Part shown: piece by piece, positions 1 to 9,490 of the stretch | Layout of the letters: each line of letters opens with the position of its first letter | How positions within the stretch are numbered: the stretch's first letter is position 1 | Assembly (NCBI GenBank): GCA_002284615.2 | Contig: MU069631.1 | Span: forward strand, 37,146 to 67,248 | Origin: Dunaliella salina | Taxonomy: Eukaryota; Chlorophyta; Chlorophyceae; Chlamydomonadales; Dunaliellaceae | Reading direction: 5' to 3' | Length of the DNA: 30,103 bases | Translations under genes and position numbers: made by a program | Notes under the pieces: generated by a model | Seen by the model: only the letters and a program-made list of their open reading frames with translations | Told to the model about the DNA's origin: nothing | Database searches by the model: none

Positions 1-43
<43 letters not shown>
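1..43. repeat. (GT)n microsatellite
   Basis: Uninterrupted GT dinucleotides run from the window edge. The array may continue outside. Reading frames across it (Cys-Val repeats) are not genes. Confidence 0.97.
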
Positions 44-44
<1 letters not shown>

Positions 45-180
45 ACACGCGTTGTGCTGTGCTGCTGCAGACTGCCCACAGACTAATGCACTAGTTACAA
101 GTACGCTTCTTTTGTCCACCTTTATCCATCTTTCAAGTTACACTCCTTTGTCCATTCATCTTGATCAGCTCCCACCCAAT

Positions 181-240
181 GATTTGAATCCCAATGGTTT
201 GAATCCCAATGATTTGAATCCCACTGATTTGAATCCCTCA
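181..240. repeat. 15-bp minisatellite, 4 units
   Basis: Four consecutive 15-bp units of the form GATTTGAATCCCAAT, with one to three changes per unit. Nothing else is recognisable between 44 and 265. Confidence 0.95.
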
Positions 241-265
241 AGTACTACCCCTAACCTAATGACTT

Positions 266-615
266 TGCAGGGCCGGGCTGTGTGGTGCATGGGCCTGGCA
301 GCCATGGCAGTAAGTGCATGTTATGTCATGCGTGCATGTGATGTCTTTAATGTGCGGTGTTGTTGGCCATGTTCTGTCGTGTGTCCATGGGCCTGGCAGC
401 CACGGCAGAAAGTGCGTGTTATGTGTGCGCGTGGTAGAGTGTGCATGGAGCTATCAGCTATGTTATGTCGTGCGTGTGCATCGGCCTGGCAGCCATGGCA
501 GTAAGTGCATCCCACGCCTGTGTGCGCTTTGTCTTACATTTTTTTGCCTTGATCATACTTCCTTGCTGTTGCACTGGTTCAACTAATGTTTAGGCCTGAC
601 AGTCAGCAGAGAGTG
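266..615. repeat. Degenerate ~95-bp tandem repeat with donor-like GTAAGT
   Basis: The block 'GGCCTGGCAGCCATGGCAGTAAGTGCAT' recurs in diverged form starting near 292, 390 and 483, with a weaker fourth copy near 593. Copies one and three keep a perfect GTAAGT. An acceptor-like TTTGCAG ends at 270. The block could be a short plus-strand exon (271-309) with its donor, copied in tandem, but its coding status cannot be established. Confidence 0.6.
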
Positions 616-626
616 TGTGTGTGTGC

Positions 627-684
<58 letters not shown>
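612..684. repeat. (GT)n microsatellite
   Basis: About 70 bp of GT with one GCGC interruption. It directly follows the last degenerate donor-like repeat. Confidence 0.97.
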
Positions 685-685
<1 letters not shown>

Positions 686-999
686 CACATGCTTGCATGG
701 GTGCATGTGCAGCACTGCTGTTTACAGTGAACCGTGTAATAGTTTTTGCTGTGGCACTGGCAGCCAGGGCTTTGTCTGTTTGCCTGCACGCTCTTAGACC
801 CTCAGTCTGAATTTTCTGAGGGCAGCGCCATGCACCACCGTGGTGGTGATGTACTTCCTTGGTGATGATGCGCCCCTTGATCTCGGCGGAAGACAGTTTG
901 ACAGAAAATGTGAGCTTCTGATTTTTGGAATTGGAAGCACAGGAAGCATCTTTAATCACTTGAGCTGTTCGTTAGACTAAGCTGTCTGAGCAGTGCTTA
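685..999. other. Unassigned stretch, possible minus-strand exon
   Basis: The minus strand between about 820 and 940 reads open with G/C-ending codons (AEIKGRIITKEVHHHHGG). This could be an exon, but I recognise no family and no convincing splice pair. No other feature is seen here. Confidence 0.2.
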
Positions 1000-1564
1000 G
1001 TCTCCAGAAGAAAGAAAGAAGAAAAACTGCATAGGCAGAGAAATTCTCCTTGTATCAATTAAGGAAAAGAAGACACATTGGCTCAAAAAAGACTTGAGCC
1101 CCCTTCACCACAAGGTATGAAAAAGAGAAAACTCGTGTGGATCTGGAGGGTTACTAGAAGCACCTGGCTCTAGAACCTGGCTGTGGGAAGTATTCTTGTT
1201 TTCAATAGCGCGGTGTGTGGAGACTAGTTTGTGAGCACATTCAACAGAATGGGCATGAAGTTGTTGAGCAAGCTTCATGGCATATTGGTGATCCAATCCT
1301 AGTTGTTTGAATTGCTTCAGGGTATGCTCAGCGTAAATAGTTCCACCTACACCCAGGAGAAGAGGGTGAATTGCAACGGCTTATAGGTTTACAAAGGTCT
1401 GCATGCTGCTGCTTTGCTGCGTTGAACTGATGCTCTGGCCTTGTGTCTTTGTAGAACTTGATTTCTATTAGGTGCACATGGCGTTCATTTGAATAAAGTT
1501 CATGGGTTGCCTTATGCAGGTAGTTCTGGTGGTTCTCTGTGGGGAGCTGCGCAAAGCGTCTCCA
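1000..1564 (-). mobile_element. 5'-truncated Dualen-like LINE, subfamily A (copy A1) with TSD
   Basis: The minus strand from 1557 to 1007 matches the C-terminal RLE region and 3' UTR of the copies at 4890-5880 and 21868-22555. It includes the HLIEIKFYKD-type endonuclease core, the GVGGTI segment and the C-terminal SNPPDPH motif, then the pyrimidine-rich 3' tail (TTTTTCTTCTTTC). A 7-bp direct repeat GTCTCCA lies at 1000-1006 and 1558-1564, exactly at both ends, and is a likely target-site duplication. The reading frame is broken, so this is a dead-on-arrival insertion. Confidence 0.85.
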
Positions 1565-2019
1565 TCTTTGCGATCTCTGTTTTAAATGACAACCAAGCCC
1601 TGCAGATAAATGAAGCAGATAAATGCTTCAGCACTGCACATAATCCAATGTGCACTGATTTTGACTGATTTGCACATCAGCTCGGTGCCCTGCTTGCAGA
1701 AGGCACGTCTACTTACAAGAGCTCTGCACGACACCTCCGATGTACAAAGCAAAGCACTGGAGCATGCATGAGTAACCTGGCGCACATTGTAATGCAACAA
1801 GGACATCTGCTTGCTTGAGTTATCTTCCACATGGGTAGCATTTCGCAGCGCTTCAAGGATGATGCTTTGGAGCGATCTCTGGTAGTCTGGGGGTAATCTG
1901 AGGGGTGATCGGGGGGTAATCTATGTGGGTATGGGTGGGTGGTGTCATCAGATTGCCCAGGACTCATGTTTTCAGGGTTTTGCAAAGATTCCAAGATGCC
2001 ACTGGTCGCCTGTGATGCC
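1565..2019. other. No recognisable feature
   Basis: Only short accidental frames on both strands. A short CTG/GGGTAATCT-like low-complexity stretch lies around 1885-1935. Confidence 0.5.
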
Positions 2020-2140
2020 GCTTCTGTGCTTGCTGCTGCTTCTTGCAGACAGGCATCCAGGAATAAACTGCTACTGTGCTTAAAGAGAATGCCACTTCTG
2101 TGCTTGCTGCTGATTCTTGCAGACGGGCATCCAGGAGAAG
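2020..2140 (+). repeat. Tandem duplication of acceptor plus exon start (74-bp period)
   Basis: GC(C/A)(G/A)CTTCTGTGCTTGCTGCTG followed by CTTGCAGAC(A/G)GGCATCCAGGA occurs twice. The putative AG acceptors end at 2048 and 2122. The downstream copy continues into an open exon; the upstream copy runs into a stop (GGAATAAAC). Confidence 0.8.
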
Positions 2141-2179
2141 ACAACCTTCCTGCAGACAGGGAAGGGCCTCTCTGGAGAT
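2123..2179 (+). CDS. Putative 19-codon internal exon, unknown protein
   Basis: The exon is bounded by a strong acceptor (pyrimidine-rich ...GATTCTTGCAG ending at 2122) and a strong donor (GTGAGT from 2180). It is 57 nt long and phase 0 reads TGIQEKTTFLQTGKGLSGD. I do not recognise the protein family. The 5' end of the exon and its acceptor are duplicated 74 bp upstream. Neighbouring exons were not found with confidence, so the gene model is incomplete. Confidence 0.45.
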
Positions 2180-2217
2180 GTGAGTACGAGTTTCATGTCG
2201 ATTCTCTGTCCAGTGTG

Positions 2218-2218
<1 letters not shown>

Positions 2219-2277
<59 letters not shown>

Positions 2278-2287
2278 CACACACACC
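2219..2287. repeat. (CA)n microsatellite
   Basis: CA repeats with one AA interruption, about 40 bp downstream of the putative donor at 2180. Confidence 0.97.
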
Positions 2288-2720
2288 ACTAAGCTTGCGC
2301 ATTCTCACCATGCCTTGCACACATTAGAACTAAGTGCAAGAAAATGGTGTCCAAGATGTTGTGAGCATCAGGTTATCCATGCATCTTGGCTCTGTTCTCA
2401 GTACTTGCGCCTAAGTATGAGCCTGGCATGAGAGTCCTGGCCACAGTGTGTATAAGCAGGCACCAGCTGCTTAAGTAAAGGCCTAACTGCTATGTGCAAA
2501 AGGTAACACCGTTTTGGTGCGCATAATGCCTCGTGAGCTTTTTTCTATGAAGAGGCTCGCAGTCAGTCGGTTGAACCTCCTTGTGCGCACAATGCCTGGG
2601 CATGGTAAGCTGTAGGTGTTTTGAAAAGCAGGGCATGGCCACAGCAATGTACCAAACAAAGCCATTTGTACACAATGATTTGTATGGCACAGGCACTGTA
2701 TGGGGGCATCATTGTCTTAC
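2288..2720. other. No recognisable feature
   Basis: Mixed sequence with only short accidental frames. A weak repeat of TGTGCGCA(C/T)AATGCCT(G/C)G occurs near 2517 and 2582. Confidence 0.5.
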
Positions 2721-3260
2721 CTGGAGTGGCTCTCCTTATGTTGGCGCTCCTGGCTTGCCTAGTTTTGTTCCATCAGGTAAGGTAAGCCGTGCTCTGCCGC
2801 ATCTTCCCCTTTGGTTTGCCCAGTCTTGTTCCAGCTGGTAAGGTAATCCACATGCCCTGCCTCGTCTACTACTGCTTTGGTGTGCCAAGTCCTGTTCCAC
2901 AGCGCCATGCCCTGTCTTGTCCACCTCCGTCCACTTTACCAAGTTTCTGGTTGTCTAACAGGAAGAGTCATGCTAGGCCTGTCTAGCTCTGTTTTTGTTT
3001 GCCTTGTGTAGCTCTATGTTGGCTCGCCTTGCACCACTCCAAGCACAATAAGCACTCCATCAAAACAAGGTGAGCCTGCTCTGTCTCGCCCCATGCTAGC
3101 AAGACCCATGCTAGCAAGACTTGCACCATTTTGTCGTGTAGAGTGAACCATGGCCTGCAGAGTGAACCATGGCCTCCTCAATCTTGTTGTATTGGACTAA
3201 GGAAGCCATGGCTTGCCTTGTGTCCGTCTTTGGCTTGCCCAGCTTCGTTTTGGACAAAGA
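2721..3260. repeat. Decayed ~75-80 bp tandem repeats
   Basis: Diverged units share TTGGCTTGCCCAGTTTTGTTCCA followed by CAGGTAAGGTAA or similar, for example near 2750, 2812, 2878 and 3230. Two units retain GGTAAGG, which resembles a plus-strand 5' splice site. Shorter duplications are inside: CCATGCTAGCAAGAC twice near 3093-3121, and AGAGTGAACCATGGCCT twice near 3140-3176. Confidence 0.55.
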
Positions 3261-3460
3261 AGAGTCATGCTGATGAGAGTTGCATGATTCACAACCTACA
3301 TGGGCAACTTCTGACTGCTTATTCTTTGTTTCCAAAGCGCCATTCCTTCGCCATCATCATTGCTCTATCATCTTTGCCTTCTGCAATTCAATGATAATAG
3401 TCTGGCTTCTGTGCCTACTCTTTAGTCATGTCTGCCTTCTTTTGTTTCCCGTCCTCACCC

Positions 3461-3480
3461 TCATCATCATCATCATCATC
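3461..3480. repeat. (ATC)n microsatellite
   Basis: Six to seven consecutive TCA/ATC trinucleotides. Confidence 0.95.
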
Positions 3481-3967
3481 GTCATTGTCACTGTCGCCAT
3501 CAACAACAGTTTAAGCAGCAGCATCTTCTGTGACATATTACTTTCAAACTCTCTGCACTTCATTCCCAGCATTTCCTTGACGCTGAGAAGGCCATCCATG
3601 GTGACAGAGAATTTTTGTGGCGGTGTGTACCGTAAACCCTTATTCGCATGTTGTACACTAAACAGCCAGGCCCACACACACTTTTTTTACACATGCTGTG
3701 CCAAACAGACTCCAACCGTTAAGCCACAAAGCGCTGAAGGCACAGATAGAGACGGACTACTGCCGGGTTTAGGACAGCACCCACGGAGCGATGATTGGCA
3801 GTCAGCCAAGAATCAGCAGCCGAGGTCGGGGGGGCTCAGCGCCTGAATGCTTCAACCTGCTCTCAGTGCTTGAATAATGATGTTAGAGCTTGAGTGGTGG
3901 TCTCCTTGGATAAATGTTGGGCACCATGGAGGCCTCAGACGCTGGTGATCTCAGCTCTCCCATGCAG
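3481..3967. other. No recognisable feature
   Basis: The plus strand stays open from 3280 to 3846, but its translation is low-complexity and hydrophobic (poly-Ile from ATC repeats) and resembles no family I know. I do not call a gene. Confidence 0.4.
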
Positions 3968-4000
3968 ACAAGAAAATCAGAAACCTCAAGAAGAAACTGG
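3968..4000 (+). CDS. Possible short exon with a KKIRNLKKKL motif
   Basis: CTCTCCCATGCAG (acceptor) is followed by 33 nt encoding DKKIRNLKKKLG across the splice, then GTGCAT as a weak donor. The basic heptad-like motif resembles the C-terminal coiled segment of eIF2A- or PYM-type translation factors. Eleven codons are too few for assignment, and no partner exon was found. Confidence 0.25.
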
Positions 4001-4889
4001 GTGCATTGAATCTGGTTTCCATTAACCCTTTAGGTATATGTTGGGAGTGTTCTGCCCTTGGATGCCAAAAATATGGTGCATTCTAGGATCTTGAACTACA
4101 GCTGTCCAGACTGCCACCTGGACCAATCTTTGTTGCCTTGATCCTCCTGGATTTTCTAGTCAACAGAGTGACCTTGAGCACTCGGAAGCTGGAAGTGTTG
4201 CACATGGTCGTGCAATCAGGAGTCATACCGCTTAGCTGCCTTGAAGGAACAGGCTGCTTACTGCCTGTTTCGGATCCCTTTTCACCATAGACATTGCTTG
4301 GCTTATTTATTGCTCGTCTTGCCTTTTGATGCCCCTGCTAAATTTGAAAAAGCCCCCTTTCATAATTTTACTATAAATGTTTGGTGTGATCAACTTTGAT
4401 GTTGCAAAAAAAAACTTCTTTTTTCCGCCCTCAATGTTGGACGCATCCCATGTTTGCTTGAGTATACGCACACTCTGGGTTGAGCGTTTTGTCATATTGT
4501 CACCCACTGTGGGTTTCCTGTCAAATTTGCAGCTCACCTCCACATTCTGATGGTTGGTTGTCACAAGCGGATTGAAGGCAAGCAGCAAGAGGGATGAAAA
4601 ATTTGTCCAGGGCGGCATGTGTAAATTTTGGGCTGCAACCTCTGGCCTGCATAGACTTCTCTTTTCCTTTTCTTTCTTTTCGTATGGGCCGCATCCCCCA
4701 GACTCACCACCTACCTCCAAATTCCCCCTTTCAGTGCCCCTACCCGGGCAGTAATGGTACCAATCTGCGCCTCTTAAAATCCTGCATCCATCTGCATGCT
4801 CACTGCAACAAGAAAGTGAGTTGCAGCAGGGTTAAGGGTCAACAACTGGGCATCGAGCACCCATGCATACCTGGCCTTCTAGGCACCCA
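4001..4889. other. No recognisable gene
   Basis: A minus-strand frame of 137 codons at 4307-4720 has an A/T-rich poly-Lys/Phe composition and no recognisable motif. It is probably non-coding or an old repeat. Confidence 0.4.
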
Positions 4890-5880
4890 CAACTTGCTTG
4901 CAATGTCACGGATACCTTCATCATGATGACTTCACCATGAAATAGCACATCATATGTTGTCATGCACTACACATGCTCTCAGGCTGCCAAAACCATATCA
5001 TTTCCAACATGAAAACTGAACTCCATAACATTGCAGGCAGAATGATTACGAAAGCCCTCAGCAAATGCCCGGTAGGGGAGGCCTGGGCTACACAGACAAA
5101 GGAAGCGATTTTAAGCTTGCCCAACACAACCTCCAACACCCTACACATGCCTCAAACAGAACTTTACCTGCGTACCTCTTCCCTCGTAATCTTCCAAAGT
5201 CTTTGGCAAAGAGGAAAAGACTCAACTCCAGTCGACCAGATGCTGTTTTGATCACCCCTTTTGATACCAAACATTCTTCTAACAATGTTTCTTTTACCCA
5301 TTCCCAACACGCTGTGCGCACCTCCTCACGGAGGACCACCAGAACTAGTCGCATGAGGCAACTCCAAGAACTTTATGCAAATGAACGCCATGTGCACCTA
5401 ATAGAAATTAAGTTCTGTAAAGACACGAGGCCAGAGCATCAGTTGAACGCAGCAAAGCAGCAGCATGCAGACCTTTGTAAACTTATCAACGCTAAAGCTG
5501 TTACAGTTCACTCTGTTCTCCTGGGTGTAGGTGGAACTATTAACACTGAGCATACCCTGAAGCAATTCAAACAACTAGGATTGGATCACCAACGTGCCAC
5601 AAAGCTTGCTCAACAACTTCATGCCCTTTCTATTCAATATGCCCACAAACTAGTCACCACTCGCCGCGCTATTGAAAACAAGAATACTTCCCACAGCCAG
5701 GTTATAGAGCCAGGTGCTTCTAGTAACCCTCCAGATCCACATTAGAATTCTCTTTTCCATACCTTGTGGTAGAGGGGGCACACGGCTCTTTTTGAGCCAA
5801 TGCGTCTCCTCTTCCTTAATTGATGTTGGGAGAGTTTTTCTGCCTACGTAGTTTTTCTTTTCTTCTCTTTTCTTTCTTGT
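4890..5880 (+). mobile_element. 5'-truncated Dualen-like LINE, subfamily A (copy A2)
   Basis: A plus-strand LINE 3' end. It starts near a degraded zinc knuckle (CLQC from 4895, then downstream His and Cys), runs through the RLE domain to the stop at 5743-5745, then into a 3' UTR ending in a pyrimidine tail TTTTTCTTTTCTTCTCTTTTC. The 3' UTR shares CCTTAAT...GCCTACGTAGTTTTTC with copies A1, A3 and A4. The break point upstream of 4890 is not clear. Confidence 0.88.
5065..5745 (+). pseudogene. Restriction-like endonuclease (RLE) C-terminal fragment, subfamily A
   Basis: This open segment of 226 codons covers the C-terminal nuclease of a Dualen-type LINE. The PD-(D/E)XK pattern is visible: SRPDAV near residue 54, then HLIEIKFCKDTRP with the E-x-K pair near residue 115, followed by GVGGTI and the terminal SNPPDPH. 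The first 30 or so codons are out of frame relative to the knuckle region just upstream (4973-5060 reads GCQNHIISNM and KALSKCPVGEA in another frame), so it is not a complete gene. In family terms the RLE nicks target DNA for target-primed reverse transcription. This copy has no reverse transcriptase and is inert. Confidence 0.8.
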
Positions 5881-5949
5881 CATAACCTTGAAAGTTCAGG
5901 GTTACAGGGTCAGGGTCAACGTTGGCAGGGCTGTGACAGGGTTTAACAG

Positions 5950-6310
5950 ATGTAAGGGATTACAGAATAAAAGGCCTCCAGTCAAGACGTGTGACTGCTA
6001 GCCTGCTCGTAAAAAAAGAGCAGTATCGTGAATGAAAAATTAAGTTTGTTGTTGTCCCGGTGCAGGACAAAGTGGGCGTATCTGGAGCCCACTTACCCCT
6101 TAATGGGTAAACAAAGATGCATGCATGCATACTTAATGTGAAGTGAACCTGAGGGTGAGTACAAAAAAAAGGGACATGCTTTTCATCTTGAAGACCATCA
6201 GTAGCCTGACAGAGGTCGCAAATAGGGGAAGAGCCAGGATTCCAAGTCGCCGTCTCATAATGGAGGGTGTGGACACAGTCTAAAGCGTGCCACGCTGCGA
6301 ATGACATCCT
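5950..6310 (-). pseudogene. LINE family C: C-terminal zinc-knuckle fragment
   Basis: The minus strand reads RVHTLHYETATW-like sequence, then CDLCQATDGLQDEKHVPFFC, ending TSRLAVTRLDWRPFIL and a stop at 5960. C-x2-C...H-x4-C after a 'HYETATW' segment is typical of the region following the RT thumb in L1/Jockey-like LINEs. It is a different family from the Dualen-like copies. A homologous end (AVSRFNWRP) lies on the plus strand at 8046-8193. Confidence 0.6.
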
Positions 6311-6311
6311 G

Positions 6312-6530
6312 GGGGAAAGAAAGGGAAAAACTATGTAAGCAGATACATCCTATCTACATCAATTCAGGACAAGGAGACATATTGACTCATGAAGAGCCGT
6401 GAGACCCCTTCACCGCAAGAAATGAGTCAAGACAAGCCAATGGGGATCTGGAGGGTTATTGGGAGCACCTGGCTCTATAACCTGGCTGTGGGGAGTACTC
6501 TTATTTCCAATAGCACGACCAAGTTCAACC
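6312..6530 (-). mobile_element. Short 5'-truncated subfamily A LINE end (copy A3)
   Basis: Matches the last ~25 codons (HSQVIEPGA..NNPPDPH) and the 3' UTR of A2, including the pyrimidine tail on the minus strand near 6312-6335. There is no coding potential. Confidence 0.85.
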
Positions 6531-6794
6531 TGGAGCACATGCCGCTGGCTTGTACTGAGCAGTTCTCTGGGGTGGGAGTCTGAGCAGCTCTCTGGGGTGT
6601 AAGTCCGAGAATGGAGCCCAGTACTGAATGCCTCATCCTGAGGTCCGAGATAAACTGGCTGAGACCAATTGGCTCATAATTCAGCAGTTGTTTTTGGAAA
6701 TTGGGAGTGTGTCAAATTTAAAGCACAAACTTTAAAGCATCCATGGCAGAGAGGAAGAGAGGACCAGCAATCATCATATCCAAGGAGCTCAATC
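6531..6794. other. No gene; small 27-bp duplication
   Basis: GAGCAGTTCTCTGGGGTG and GAGCAGCTCTCTGGGGTG occur close together (about 6557-6600). Otherwise unremarkable. Confidence 0.5.
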
Positions 6795-7205
6795 ATGTGT
6801 CAGCATGTAAAACCTTTCTCATTGTGCAGCTTTTGCAATGAGTGAAAGCGTTGGCGCTTAGCTGCACGATACCCGTTGAATAGAAAGGGCTCCAGAGCAC
6901 ACTCTCGCATAACTGACCAAGAAGGAGTGGTGTCTCTTATGCCCAGCGTCCTTTTCAGCACTGTCAATTGCCATTTCTGGAGGGGATTGTCCATCTCTTT
7001 GCCTTGCATCAAGAAAGGAGTGGACCAAATTTGACTTGCGCACATACCAGCAGGAATAGCGTAAGTCTTGAGAAGCCAAACCTGGGCTTGTAGTCTATTG
7101 CCAATATTGCAATAATATGGTCATGCTCATGAACAAAATTTTTTACTTTGAAGGTCCCAGCCATCTCTTCGCTTCGCTTTACTGCAACACTCTCCTCAGA
7201 TGGCT
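6795..7205 (-). pseudogene. LINE family C: reverse transcriptase thumb fragment
   Basis: The minus strand encodes, with one frame change near 7040, a segment ending IPAGMCASQIWSTPFL then KWQLTVLKRTLGIRDTTPSW, followed by ECALEPFLFNGYRAAKRQRF. This is the classic 'YG.qiW...LKrlLGvr..T' thumb region of non-LTR reverse transcriptases. A diverged copy of its 5' part lies at 17860-17995, also on the minus strand. No catalytic palm is present. Confidence 0.7.
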
Positions 7206-7209
7206 CCAA

Positions 7210-8045
7210 AAAGAAAAGAAAAAGAAAAGTCTACACAACCAACAGGCCGCATGCATTAAGGGAAGAACCCCTAACAAAAGTTAGAGGCCTCACCAGGAGG
7301 TCCTCCACCTAAACTAGACAAAACTAGCTAAGGAGAGAGCAAGAAGCAGAACTAATGGGGATCCGGGGGATTGGCTGCCATGCCCCTGAGCGCTCGGACC
7401 CTCCTTCTTCCATCCTCAGCCGCCGCCGCGAGCCCAGCAAGCCCCCTCCCAGATGCTCCCTGAAAACAAAGTGCATGTCTAGTGTTAATGATGTTTGATA
7501 ATCATTGGATGGCATGGTCCCTGAGTTGAGAAGCTAGTGATTCAGCTTTTTGTTTGGTCAGGCCCAGATTCATAAGAGGTGTAATTGTATAATCATTGTA
7601 AATCGTGCCACCCACACCAATTAAGATGACGTGCAAGGTCACTTTGTTATTCTTGTTTGGGTTTCTCAAGTTGCGTGTTTTAAGTCTGCTTATGATGTGG
7701 GAATGTTGAGTTTGTGCATGTTCTAAGGTGCTGACAGGATTAGTGTCGGAGCAAAATTTAAGTTCAACAAGGTCTCTATCTTGTGATGGAATCTTGGTAG
7801 GGTCGAAGTGGGCTTTTCTACCCGGGATGTGTTGCACAAATAGAGCATCAGGGCGGCTTGTGTGCCGTACAGGAGGGGCAGCGCCGTGAGGGAAAACCCA
7901 GTCTGGGGTAGTTCGTGAGGTGTTTTCGGGGACTTGCATGCCTTGATCTAGAAGTCTGTCGTGATTGCAACCATCCATGCTAATAAGGGATGAGCCATAG
8001 CGGCCTTTGCTGAGGGCTTCTATACAGAGACTCAGGGCCGCGTGG
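7210..8045 (-). mobile_element. 5'-truncated Dualen-like LINE, subfamily B (copy B1)
   Basis: The minus strand from 8045 to 7210 matches the 3' end of the large element at 8194-16905 over its whole length. It starts just upstream of MDGCNHDRLLDQG and runs through the RLE (SRPDALFV at about 7850; DLVELKFCSDTNP at about 7760) to a TGA at 7502-7504. Downstream of the TGA the frame continues to NPPDPH and a TAG, then the 3' UTR with TTAATGCATGCGGCC and a TTTTC-rich tail. The TGA therefore looks like a lesion and the original stop was after NPPDPH. Confidence 0.9.
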
Positions 8046-8193
8046 GACGTACGGGCCTCCTTTTCACCATGTACAATGTTTTCGTATGCGCTCTTTGTTG
8101 AATCAGGACAACAGCAAGCTTAATCATTTTCTTCATGAACTTCTCCTTTTTTATGAACAGCTAGCAGTCAGTCGTTTCAACTGGAGGCCTAAG
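8046..8193 (+). pseudogene. LINE family C 3'-end fragment
   Basis: The plus strand carries ALFVESGQ..., then FFYEQLAVSRFNWRP, homologous to the C terminus at 5950-6310 (SRLAVTRLDWRP). It is sandwiched between two subfamily B LINE ends. Confidence 0.6.
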
Positions 8194-8374
8194 AGAAGAG
8201 AAAAGAAAAGTATACGCAAGCCAAAGGCCGCGTGCATTAAGGGAAGAACCCCTAACAAAAGTCAGAGGCCTCACCAGGAGGCCCTCCACCTAAACTAGAC
8301 AAAACTAGCCTAGGAGAGAGCAAGAGACAGAACTGATGGGGATCCGGAGGATTGCTAGCCATGCCCCTCAGCGC
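8194..8374 (-). other. 3' UTR and 3' tail of LINE B2
   Basis: Past a TGA at 8375-8377 the frame still encodes SNPPDPH, as in subfamily A, which suggests the stop was moved upstream. The UTR then carries TTCCCTTAATGCACGCGGCC and a tail TATACTTTTCTTTTC. The TTAATGCACGCGGCC block is shared with copies B1 and B3 and with both SINEs in this window, so it is a likely RT recognition element. Confidence 0.75.
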
Positions 8375-9490
8375 TCAGAATATCCTTCTTCCATCCTCAG
8401 CCACCGCCGCGCGCCCAGCAACCTCCCTCCCAGATGCCCTCTGAAAACAAAGTGCATGTCTAGTGTTAATGATGGTGGATAATCTTTGGATAGCATGGTC
8501 CCTGAGCTTGGATGCTAGTGATTTGGCTTTCTGTTTGGTTAGACCCAGATTCAAAAGAGGTGAAATTGTAAGCTCATTGTAAATTGTGCCACCTACACCA
8601 ATTAAGATAGTATGCAAAGTCACTTTGTTATTCCTGTTTGTGTTTCTTAAGCTGCGTGTTTCAAGTCTAGTTATGGTGTGGGAATATTGAGTCCCTGCAC
8701 GTTCTAAAGTGGTGAAGGGATTTGTGTCAGGGCAGAATTTAAGTTCGACGAGGTGAATATCCCTATCTTTTGGGGGGATCTTGGTAGGATCAATGTGGGC
8801 TTGCCTGCGTGGGATGGGGCGCACAAAAAGAGCATCAGGGCGGCTTTGGTGCCGAGCAGGTGAGACAGTGCCATTTGGAAAAACCCAATCTGGAATAGCT
8901 CGAGAGGTGTTTTCAGGGATTTGTATGCCTTGATCCAGAAGTCTGTCATGATTGCAGCCATCCATGCTAATGAGGGATGAGCCATACCGGCCTTTACTCA
9001 GGGCTTCTGCACAGAGGCTAAGGGCCGCATGGTGTCTGTTGGTGTGCATCCCACTCAGTGTTTGGTTGGTACACCTAAGTAGAACGTGATAAATGTTGTC
9101 CGTACTTGCACAGAGTGGGCATCTAACAGAACTGGAAAAATTGAAGTTGGAGGCATGACTCTGTGTGTACAGTGTATCCGTTCGATACTTCATAAGATTT
9201 ATTTGCTGTTTGAGGGTTATCTTTGGGCTTTTCCAGAAGGAGTCGCTGATCTCCTTGTTTGCAAGTTGAGGGGCTGGGTTGTAAACTTCAGTGTTGGCAT
9301 TGGCGGTGGGTGGTGTGGCATCGTCAAGCTTCTGCCATCTCTGGTAGTGGTATCCAGAGGTGTCAGCAGAGCCAAGCTTGTGTTTCTTGTGCATGCGTGT
9401 TTTAAGTTTGTCGCTCAGGTTGGTGAGGTAATGCATCGGGAGCGTGTGGGAGCGGTGCCTGCCATCATTTTGTGTGGAAGAGGTCTTCAA
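8375..9490 (-). pseudogene. CCHC knuckle and restriction-like endonuclease (RLE) of LINE B2
   Basis: This 371-codon open segment is the C-terminal module of the LINE polyprotein. Residues 124-140 form a CX2CX7HX4C knuckle (CPLC...H...C). The nuclease follows with IPDWVFPNG (199-207), SRPDALFV (216-223, Asp219) and HLVELKFCPDTNP (246-258, Glu249 and Lys251), fitting PD-(D/E)XK, then LIGVGGTIYNE. Known RLEs (R2, Dualen) nick the target strand to prime reverse transcription. The active-site residues are intact here. The first ~45 residues (TSSTQNDG...KLGSADTS) are repeated at 9793-9990 because of the tandem duplication, so the methionine at 9490 is not a real start; the segment was continuous with RNase H. 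Confidence 0.85.

Noticed and set aside
1..810. Open frames rich in Cys-Val or Thr-His across GT/CA runs
   Set aside because: They are produced by dinucleotide repeats, have no family similarity, and occur on both strands.
3280..3846. 188-codon plus-strand frame as a membrane protein
   Set aside because: The hydrophobic stretch comes from the ATC microsatellite; the rest has no recognisable features.
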